Source of the DNA: a virus
IMG/VR virus record: IMGVR_UViG_3300042507_008591
Coordinates: 1-59,336 of that record
Reading direction: 5' to 3' (one strand)
DNA: 59,336 bases
Numbering within the stretch: the stretch's first letter is position 1; each line of letters starts with the position of its first letter. Under the pieces are notes generated by a model. The model made no database searches, was not told the DNA's origin, and saw only the letters and a list, made by a program, of their open reading frames with translations. The position numbers and the translations under genes were made by a program. Positions 52,870 through 59,336 of the stretch are shown here, one piece after another.

Positions 52870-55800
52870 GATAATAATCCTTTTGAACGAGCCTTCTCTA
52901 AAACTCTCTCCGCTCTTTCCTCCAACTGAGAAATCTTTTGGTCTTGTTCCTTGATTGCTTCTACAGCTACGGCAACTACTTCTTTAATCTTAACCAAGTA
53001 TCTGTCATCTTCAGTGTGGTGAACAACTTCAGGTACTTCCAACATCAATTCTTGGGCAATAAAACCTATTTTTTTGTTCTCAGGTTTATTTTCTTTGTCT
53101 TTCCAATAGTATTCTACCCCTCTAAGGTTGAGGATTTTTGAAAGTGCAGATTCAATTGGTTCGATATTTTCTTTAAGTCTAATGTCAGATGGACCAGTGG
53201 GTCCAGTAGGACCTGTTGGTCCTTTAGCACCTTGAGCCCCTTGTGGTCCTGTTGAACCTTGAGAACCAGTAGCACCTGTAGGTCCTGGAGGCGAAGCTCC
53301 TTGTGCTCCCTGTGCTCCTGGCGTACCTGAGCCTCCAAGACCTTGTGCTCCTTGGAATCCTTGTCCTCCTGCGGCTCCTGGACTGCCGGTACCACCTCCA
53401 CCACCTTGGAATCCTTGTGCGCCAGTATCTCCTTGTGGTCCTCTTGGACCTGTAGCCCCTTGCGCCCCGTCTGTACCACCAAATCCTTGTGAACCCTGAG
53501 CACCTGTAGGTCCTTGGGCTCCTTGAGCCCCTCCGACTCCTGTACCTCCTTGAGCGCCTTGGAAACCTATAGCACCTTGAGCACCTTGAGCCCCTTGAAG
53601 TTGAGCGGGTCCGGTTGCCCCTTGAGCTCCTTGACCTCCTCCCGCTCCTTGAAAACCTTGACCTCCGGCAGCTCCCTGAGCTCCTTGTCCTCCAGTCGCT
53701 CCTGCTCCTCCCGGTCCTCCTTGTCCACCACCTGGACCTTTTCCTCCTTGAGCCCCTTGTGCTCCAGTAATTCCTTGAAAACCTTGACCTCCTTGAGCCC
53801 CTTGTCCCCCTGTGGCACCTTGAGCTCCTTGAGCACCTTGAGCACCTTGACCACCAGCAGCACCTTGAGCACCTTGTCCTCCAGTTCCACCTTGTGCTCC
53901 TTGAGAACCTTGTCCACCCTGAGCTCCTTGTCCACCTCCGGCTCCTTGAGCTCCTTGGGGACCTTGAGCTCCTTGTCCACCAGTACCTCCTTGAGCACCT
54001 TGAGAACCCGTTCCACCTTGAGCACCTTGAAATCCTTGACCACCCTGAGCCCCCTGACTACCAGTTGCCCCACCATCTCCAATAGCGCCCTGAAAACCTT
54101 GTCCTCCTTGAGCTCCTTGAGCTCCAATTCCACCTTGAGAACCTTGTCCTCCTTGAGCTCCTTGTCCGCCTTGAGCACCTTGAGCACCTTGAGCACCAAC
54201 AAAACCAATATCACCTTGGAAACCTTGACCTCCTTGGGCACCTTGGGCTCCTTGACCTCCAGTGGCACCTTGAGCGCCTTGAGCACCCTGTCCTCCTTGG
54301 GAACCTTGGGAACCTGTTCCACCAGTTCCTCCTTGAGCTCCTTGAGCACCCTGTCCACCTTGAGCACCTTGACCACCTGTTCCACCAGTAGACCCTTGAG
54401 CCCCTTGAGCTCCTTGACCACCTTGGGCTCCTTGAGCACCCTCCGCCCCGAAATTTCCTGTAGCACCTTGGAACCCTTGACCTCCTTGAGCACCCTGAGC
54501 ACCGGTCCCACCAGTAGCACCTTGTGCTCCTTGGGAACCTTGACCTCCTTGAGCACCTTGGCCACCTGTTCCACCAGTCGCCCCTTGTGCACCTTGAGCA
54601 CCTTGTCCACCTTGAGCCCCTTGGGCACCTGTTCCACCAGTTCCTCCCTGAGCACCTTGAGCACCCTGACCACCTTGAGCCCCTTGGGCACCTGTTCCAC
54701 CGGTTCCTCCCTGAGCCCCTTGAGAACCCTGCCCACCTTGAGCACCTTGGGCACCTGTACCACCTGTACCTCCTTGGGCACCTTGAGCACCTTGACCTCC
54801 TTGAGCTCCTTGAGCACCTTGACCACCGACAGCTCCTTGTGCTCCTTGGGCTCCTTGTCCTCCTTGAGCACCTTGGGCTCCTTTTGCGGCTCCGTCACTT
54901 TCTAAACCTGGACCTTGAGCCCCTTGGAATCCTTGTCCTCCTTGAGCACCTTGTGCACCTGTAGTTCCGGCACTCCCTTGGGCTCCTTGGAAACCTTGAC
55001 CTCCTTGGGCTCCTTGTCCTCCTTGGGCACCTGTACCACCCTGAGCTCCTTGAGCACCTTGACCTCCTTGAGCACCTTGGGCACCTGTTCCACCCGTAGC
55101 TCCCTGAGCTCCTTGGGCTCCTTGTCCACCCTGAGCACCTTGTGCACCTGTTATACCAATCGCTCCCTGAGCGCCTTGAGCACCTTGACCTCCTTGAGCA
55201 CCTTGGGCGCCTGTACCACCTGTGCCTCCTTGGGCACCTTGAGCTCCTTGTCCACCTTGAGCTCCTTGAGCTCCCTCTGCGCCAAAATTACCAGTCGCTC
55301 CTTGAAAACCTTGACCACCTTGAGCACCTTGGGCTCCCGTTGTTCCCTCACTTCCTTGGGCTCCTTGGAAACCTTGGCCTCCTTGAGCACCTTGGGCTCC
55401 TGTTGTCCCTGCGCTTCCTTGGGCTCCTTGGAAACCTTGACCTCCTTGAGCACCTTGACCTCCTTGAGCACCAGTTCCACCTTGGGCACCCTGAGCCCCT
55501 GTTCCTCCTTGCGAACCTTGCGGACCCTTTCCTCCCGTTGCTCCTTGAGCTCCTTGAGCTCCTTGTCCACCTTGAGCCCCTTGAGCTCCTATTGTTCCAG
55601 TTGCCCCTTGAGCGCCTTGAGCCCCTTGACCACCTTGAGCCCCTTGAGCTCCTATGGAACCTTTTCCTCCTTGAGCACCCTGAGCACCTTGAGCCCCTTG
55701 AGCTCCTTGGGCACCTTGGGCACCTGTTCCACCAATTGCCCCTTGGGCTCCTTGAGGTCCTGCAGCTCCTTGTGCTCCTTGTGCCCCTTGGGCTCCTTGT

Positions 55801-56162
55801 GCCCCGATTGCCCCTTGAGCTCCTTTTGCACCTGTGACACCCGTGGCGCCTTGAGCTCCTTGGGAACCCTGTGAACCGGTAGCACCTTGTGGACCAGGAT
55901 TACCCGCCCATCCCGATGAATTTAAAATGGTACCAAAAGCATTATCAAATTGTCCTAACCACAAATCTACTTTTGCCGTGCCACCACCTATTTCAAAATT
56001 GTTGTCTGCGGTGGCAGAAATTCTAAGTAAGAGGTCATTGTTAGTTCCTCCAGTAAACTTAAGACCTCCACTTGGATTTACAAACGAAAGTACTGTTGTG
56101 GTAGTTCCCGAATCGATAAATTCGATTTCCCCTGAATTTGGTAAAACAATTATATTAGCCAT
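52866..56162 (-). CDS. Giant collagen-like tail or fiber protein with S74 chaperone domain
   Basis: The order is an 88-residue N-terminal beta domain ([20 protein letters not shown]), about 900 residues of uninterrupted Gly-X-Y triplets dominated by GAQ, GTG and GGQ, then an intramolecular chaperone of endosialidase type (about 991-1098). In the chaperone, [20 protein letters not shown] and [16 protein letters not shown] are the S74 core; self-cleavage is expected next to the Ser-Asp pair. The end is a coiled coil. The chaperone trimerises the fiber and is then cut off. A long flexible adhesin or neck/tail fiber is likely. It overlaps the upstream gene by 8 bases. Confidence 0.9.
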   Translation of the reverse strand: MANIIVLPNSGEIEFIDSGTTTTVLSFVNPSGGLKFTGGTNNDLLLRISATADNNFEIGGGTAKVDLWLGQFDNAFGTILNSSGWAGNPGPQGATGSQGSQGAQGATGVTGAKGAQGAIGAQGAQGAQGAQGAAGPQGAQGAIGGTGAQGAQGAQGAQGAQGAQGGKGSIGAQGAQGGQGAQGAQGATGTIGAQGAQGGQGAQGAQGATGGKGPQGSQGGTGAQGAQGGTGAQGGQGAQGGQGFQGAQGSAGTTGAQGAQGGQGFQGAQGSEGTTGAQGAQGGQGFQGATGNFGAEGAQGAQGGQGAQGAQGGTGGTGAQGAQGGQGAQGAQGAIGITGAQGAQGGQGAQGAQGATGGTGAQGAQGGQGAQGAQGGTGAQGGQGAQGGQGFQGAQGSAGTTGAQGAQGGQGFQGAQGPGLESDGAAKGAQGAQGGQGAQGAQGAVGGQGAQGAQGGQGAQGAQGGTGGTGAQGAQGGQGSQGAQGGTGGTGAQGAQGGQGAQGAQGGTGGTGAQGAQGGQGAQGAQGATGGTGGQGAQGGQGSQGAQGATGGTGAQGAQGGQGFQGATGNFGAEGAQGAQGGQGAQGAQGSTGGTGGQGAQGGQGAQGAQGGTGGTGSQGSQGGQGAQGAQGATGGQGAQGAQGGQGFQGDIGFVGAQGAQGAQGGQGAQGGQGSQGGIGAQGAQGGQGFQGAIGDGGATGSQGAQGGQGFQGAQGGTGSQGAQGGTGGQGAQGPQGAQGAGGGQGAQGGQGSQGAQGGTGGQGAQGAAGGQGAQGAQGAQGATGGQGAQGGQGFQGITGAQGAQGGKGPGGGQGGPGGAGATGGQGAQGAAGGQGFQGAGGGQGAQGATGPAQLQGAQGAQGAIGFQGAQGGTGVGGAQGAQGPTGAQGSQGFGGTDGAQGATGPRGPQGDTGAQGFQGGGGGTGSPGAAGGQGFQGAQGLGGSGTPGAQGAQGASPPGPTGATGSQGSTGPQGAQGAKGPTGPTGPTGPSDIRLKENIEPIESALSKILNLRGVEYYWKDKENKPENKKIGFIAQELMLEVPEVVHHTEDDRYLVKIKEVVAVAVEAIKEQDQKISQLEERAERVLEKARSKGLLS

Positions 56163-59100
56163 TCATCAAATTTTTCAAGGGAGAAAGTTTATTGTTAATT
56201 ATAATTATTCTGTGTTGGTTTTCTTTAATAGAGGCAAGACCCACCGCTGTTAAAACGTCAATATACAAGTCCTTGTATCCATATTTGTCTTGACCTATTA
56301 TTTCGGGAAATATATTCTCAACTTCTTGAGCAATAAATCCTAAACTTTTATTTTTGATAAGATAATCATGGCTTTTTCCGTATTCTTTCAAATGTGGAAT
56401 GTCCGATTTCCATTGGAATCGAACTCCTTTTAATCCCAATAGTTTTTTTGTAGAATCTTCTAAGGGTTGAATGTTTGTTTTGAGTCTTATATCAGATGGA
56501 GGTCCTTGGGGTCCTTGAGCACCTGTGGCACCTTGAGCTCCTTGTGAACCCGTAGCACCTTTCGCCCCTTGAGGTCCTGTTGGGCCTAATGGACCAAAGT
56601 TTCCAGGGGCACCTTGAGCACCTTGTGGTCCTGTTGCACCTGCAGTTCCTGGAGCTCCCTGAGCACCCGTGGGTCCAGTTGCAGGTCCAGTAGGTCCTTG
56701 AGGTCCTTTTGGTCCTTGAGCCCCTGTTACCCCTCCTTTAGCTCCTTGGAAACCTTGACCTCCTTGGGCTCCCTGTGCGCCAGGATTTCCTGAGGGTCCT
56801 TTAGCACCCGTAGAACCGGCACCCCCTTGAGCTCCTTGGGGTGCTAAAGTCACGTTGGCAGGTCCCGTGGCACCTCCTGGTCCAGTTGCTCCTGTTGCTC
56901 CAGCCGCTCCCGAAAGGTCACTTATAGGACCGGCAGGACCTTGAGCTCCTTGTGGTCCTCCCGAACCTGTGGCACCTTGAGTCCCTCCTTGAGCTCCTTG
57001 TCCTCCCGTCGGCCCGCCAGGACCTTGTGCACCTTGAGCACCTTGAAACAACCCTTGGCCTCCTTGTGGACCTTGTGCTCCAGTGGAACCTCCATTTCCT
57101 TGGGCACCTTGGGGTCCTCCTTGAGCACCTGTTGGACCTGTCGCTCCACCAATTCCATTGGCACCTGTGGCTCCTTGGGTTGCTGATGCCGCTCCTTGAG
57201 CACCCTGAGGACCAATGCCTCCTTGAGCACCTTTTGCCCCATTGGCTAAAAAGTTATCAGCCCCAGTCGGTCCTGTAGCCCCTTGAGCTCCCGTAGGGCC
57301 TGGTGCTCCTTGTGTTGCCGATTGTGCCCCTTGACCTCCTGTGTTTCCTGTAGGTCCCGTAGCCCCTTGTGCTCCTTGGGGTGCTCCTTGAGCACCTTGA
57401 GCTCCTTGAGGTGCTAAATCTTGATTGGCAAAACCTTGAGCTCCTTGTGGTCCTCCTGTTGCTCCTTGAGCTCCTTGAGCACCTTGACCACCAAGATTAC
57501 CTTGAGCCCCTTGTGGACCTCCTTGAGCCCCTGTCACCCCTTGAGCTCCTTGACCTGCGGTAGCTCCTTGAGCCCCTTGAGGTCCACCCTGAGCTCCTGT
57601 TGCCCCTTGAGACCCTTGGGCACCTTGTCCTCCAGTCGCTCCCTGAACACTTCCTGTTGCCCCCTGAGCTCCTTGTGCACCTTGTGCTCCTTGACCACCG
57701 GTATTACCCTGTACACTTCCTGTAGCACCTTGAGCTCCTTGAGCTCCTTGTGCTCCTTGACCACCCGTAGCGCCTTGAACACTTCCTGTTGCTCCAGCAG
57801 AACCTGTACCACCTTTACCCCCTGTCGCCCCTTGAGCTCCTTGTGGTGCTCCTTGAGCTCCTGTTGAACCCTGCGTACCTGTTGCACCTGTACCACCTTT
57901 AGCACCACTATCTAAAACCGAGGCCGAAGCACCCTGAGGTCCTTGAGAACCTTGTCCTCCTGTTGCCCCTTGAGCTCCTGAGGTTGCTCCTTGAGCTCCT
58001 TGGGAACCTTGAGCTCCTTGTGCACCTTGGCCTCCTGTGTGACCTTGAACGGCACCTTGAGCACCCTGTGAACCCTGAGCTCCTTGGGCTCCTTGTCCTC
58101 CTGTATGACCTTGAACGGCACCTTGAGCACCCGTTGCTCCTTGAGCACCTTGAGCTCCTTGTCCCCCTGTCGCTCCTTGTACACCACCTTGAGCACCTGT
58201 GGCACCTTGAGCCCCTTGTGCTCCTGTTCCACCTGTTGCTCCTTGGACTCCTCCTTGGGCTCCTTGAGACCCTGTAGCCCCTTGTCCTCCCGTGGCACCT
58301 TGAGCTCCCTGAGTCGCCCCTTGTGCGCCCGTAGCACCTTGTGAACCCGTAGCACCTTGAGCTCCTTTAGCGCCATCGTTAAATAACGAAGCCTCAGCCC
58401 CCTGTGGTCCTTGGGCACCTTGTCCACCTGTAGCTCCTTGAGCACCTTGCGTCGCTCCTTGAGCCCCCTGAGAACCTTGAGCTCCTTGAGCACCTTGTCC
58501 TCCAGTATGTCCTTGGACGGCTCCTTGAGCTCCCTGGGAACCTTGAGCTCCTTGAGCACCTTGTCCCCCTGTATTACCTTGAACGGCTCCTTGAGCTCCC
58601 TGTGAACCTTGAGCCCCCTGAGCCCCTTGTCCTCCTGTATTTCCTTGAGTTGCCCCTTGTGCTCCCGCTGAACCTGTACCACCTTTACCTCCTGTTGCCC
58701 CTTGAGCCCCTTGTGGGGAACCTTGAGCACCTACAGAACCTTGAGGACCTGTTCCTCCGGTCGCACCTTGAGCCCCTTGTGGGGAACCTTGTGCCCCTGT
58801 GGCACCTTGTGAACCAATAGCTCCTTGAGCTCCTTTAGCGCCATCGTTAAATAACGAAGCCTCAGCCCCCTGTGGTCCTTGGGCACCTTGTCCTCCTGTG
58901 GCACCTTGGGAACCTTGTGTTGCCCCTTGAGCTCCCTGAGAACCTTGAGCTCCTTGAGCACCTTGTCCACCTGTATTTCCTTGAACAGCTCCTTGAGCTC
59001 CCTGTGAACCTTGAGCCCCTTGAGCTCCTTGTCCTCCTGTATTTCCTTGAACGGCTCCTTGGGCTCCTTGAGAACCCTGAGCTCCTTGAGCCCCTTGAGC

Positions 59101-59336
59101 ACCTTGAGCACCCTGAGCGTCACTGAGGGCACCTTGAGCTCCTGTATCACCTTGTGCACCTTGGGCACCTTTTCCTCCTGAGGTAGCACCTTGAGCACCT
59201 TGAGAGCCAATTCTTCCTCCTGTACCAGCAGCTCCTTGAGCACCTTGAGAACCCACAGCTCCTTGTGAACCTTGGCTTCCGACAGCACCTGTGCCACCTT
59301 GAGCTCCTTGAGCACCTTGTGAACCGATAAAACCGG
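56155..59336 (-). CDS. Second giant collagen-like protein with S74 chaperone domain (5' part outside window)
   Basis: The frame is open to the right edge, so the N-terminus is missing; over 1,050 residues are visible. The Gly-X-Y region is broken at intervals by short non-collagen linkers such as [11 protein letters not shown] (twice), [11 protein letters not shown] and [11 protein letters not shown]. The C-terminal S74 domain (about the last 115 residues) begins [20 protein letters not shown] and contains [20 protein letters not shown] inside the repeat at 59256 is not a real start. It is coupled to the 52866-56162 gene, so the two fibers are probably made together. Confidence 0.88.
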   Translation of the reverse strand, partial: GFIGSQGAQGAQGGTGAVGSQGSQGAVGSQGAQGAAGTGGRIGSQGAQGATSGGKGAQGAQGDTGAQGALSDAQGAQGAQGAQGAQGSQGAQGAVQGNTGGQGAQGAQGSQGAQGAVQGNTGGQGAQGAQGSQGAQGATQGSQGATGGQGAQGPQGAEASLFNDGAKGAQGAIGSQGATGAQGSPQGAQGATGGTGPQGSVGAQGSPQGAQGATGGKGGTGSAGAQGATQGNTGGQGAQGAQGSQGAQGAVQGNTGGQGAQGAQGSQGAQGAVQGHTGGQGAQGAQGSQGAQGATQGAQGATGGQGAQGPQGAEASLFNDGAKGAQGATGSQGATGAQGATQGAQGATGGQGATGSQGAQGGVQGATGGTGAQGAQGATGAQGGVQGATGGQGAQGAQGATGAQGAVQGHTGGQGAQGAQGSQGAQGAVQGHTGGQGAQGAQGSQGAQGATSGAQGATGGQGSQGPQGASASVLDSGAKGGTGATGTQGSTGAQGAPQGAQGATGGKGGTGSAGATGSVQGATGGQGAQGAQGAQGATGSVQGNTGGQGAQGAQGAQGATGSVQGATGGQGAQGSQGATGAQGGPQGAQGATAGQGAQGVTGAQGGPQGAQGNLGGQGAQGAQGATGGPQGAQGFANQDLAPQGAQGAQGAPQGAQGATGPTGNTGGQGAQSATQGAPGPTGAQGATGPTGADNFLANGAKGAQGGIGPQGAQGAASATQGATGANGIGGATGPTGAQGGPQGAQGNGGSTGAQGPQGGQGLFQGAQGAQGPGGPTGGQGAQGGTQGATGSGGPQGAQGPAGPISDLSGAAGATGATGPGGATGPANVTLAPQGAQGGAGSTGAKGPSGNPGAQGAQGGQGFQGAKGGVTGAQGPKGPQGPTGPATGPTGAQGAPGTAGATGPQGAQGAPGNFGPLGPTGPQGAKGATGSQGAQGATGAQGPQGPPSDIRLKTNIQPLEDSTKKLLGLKGVRFQWKSDIPHLKEYGKSHDYLIKNKSLGFIAQEVENIFPEIIGQDKYGYKDLYIDVLTAVGLASIKENQHRIIIINNKLSPLKNLMNG
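57902..59336 (-). repeat. Higher-order repeat, 468 bp period, within the collagen-like gene
   Basis: The linker-coding string with the core TTAAATAACGAAGC occurs near 58379 and 58847, and a diverged copy lies near 57910. Spacing is 468 bases each time, equal to 156 residues or 52 triplets. The two right-hand copies are nearly identical, which suggests recent duplication. Confidence 0.75.

Noticed and set aside
53514-55874. Long plus-strand reading frames (over 300 and 460 residues) rich in Leu and Ser opposite the collagen-like genes
   Set aside because: They are reverse-complement shadows of Gly-X-Y codons: GGT and CAA repeats read as Leu/Ser/Thr triplets. Composition is monotonous and there is no start context.
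56941-59126. Further plus- and minus-strand frames in the second collagen-like gene
   Set aside because: Same cause; the main frame ends in a full S74 domain and is the only one with a recognisable fold.
52866-59336. Repeats that might be taken as a CRISPR array or tandem satellite
   Set aside because: The period is 9 bases in phase with codons and the frame stays open; no conserved repeat-spacer pattern exists.
1-59336. Window being ordinary Bacteroidota chromosome
   Set aside because: There are no ribosomal, tRNA-synthetase or core metabolic operons; gene density, overlapping tiny genes, S74 fibers, DUF3310, DUF5856 and Rnl1-like ligase fit a phage. An integrated or chimeric origin for parts (TonB receptor, T9SS genes) is still possible.

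Overview
The window looks like part of a large double-stranded DNA phage that infects a member of the Bacteroidota; a provirus or phage-plasmid is also possible. Phage identity rests on dense, overlapping small genes, two giant collagen-like proteins with peptidase-S74 chaperone tails, a T4-Rnl1-type RNA ligase with RNA repair partners, DUF3310 and DUF5856 proteins, two-segment holin-like proteins, a virion-type lysin and a tRNA. There is no ribosomal or central housekeeping gene. The Bacteroidota host is inferred from type IX secretion (T9SS) sorting domains, signal peptides ending in Q, a TonB-dependent receptor, a GSII-type glutamine synthetase and TAnnTTTG promoter boxes. No capsid, portal or terminase gene lies in the window.

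Layout. 1-4.5 kb: small-molecule and surface-sugar genes (cysteine-synthase-like, mini-DegT, NeuD-like acetyltransferase, BKACE, glycosyltransferase-like). 4.6-10.8 kb: small metabolic and repair genes (cupin, methyltransferase, cyclophilin, pyrimidine-dimer glycosylase) mixed with short virion-like proteins that share an N-terminal tag. 10.8-18.4 kb: an operon of exported proteins (nuclease, dockerin- and cohesin-like proteins, an N/Q/S/G-rich protein, a CsgG-like protein, a T9SS substrate). 18.4-23.7 kb: secreted protease-like, sulfotransferase and gliding-type T9SS proteins. 23.7-27.7 kb: tagged large protein, lysin, UmuC and a UmuD-like protein lacking its serine. 27.7-31.8 kb: galactofuranose and glycosyltransferase genes. 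31.8-34.4 kb: a zinc-repeat protein, then a candidate structured RNA of about 0.8 kb beside tRNA-Met(CAT). 34.4-37 kb: NUDIX, DUF192, DHH and Dps-like proteins. 37-40.5 kb: beta-helix lipoprotein plus TonB-dependent receptor. 40.6-45.2 kb: RNA kinase, phosphatase and ligase, then a probable restriction-modification pair. 45.4-51.6 kb: methyltransferases, DUF3310, glutamine synthetase and small unknowns. 51.6-59.3 kb: acidic unknowns and the two collagen-like proteins.

Regulation. Two promoter classes can be read by eye. Host-like TAnnTTTG boxes precede many nucleic-acid or metabolic genes, often 3-5 nt before the start codon, which implies leaderless mRNAs. A TATTTAT motif lies about 5-30 nt before the starts of tagged, exported and probable virion genes and resembles a late promoter. 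Leftward operons mostly end in a recurring family of terminator hairpins.

The strongest candidates for something new are (i) the 33.2-34.0 kb structured RNA, which resembles GOLLD/ROOL-type giant phage RNAs in size, context and complexity; (ii) an N-terminal tag (IISESQ and variants) that fits a T4-style capsid-targeting peptide with an (I/L)xE cleavage site, tied to the TATTTAT promoters; and (iii) a phage-borne cluster of exported proteins with a CsgG-like channel. All functions are read from sequence without database searches.
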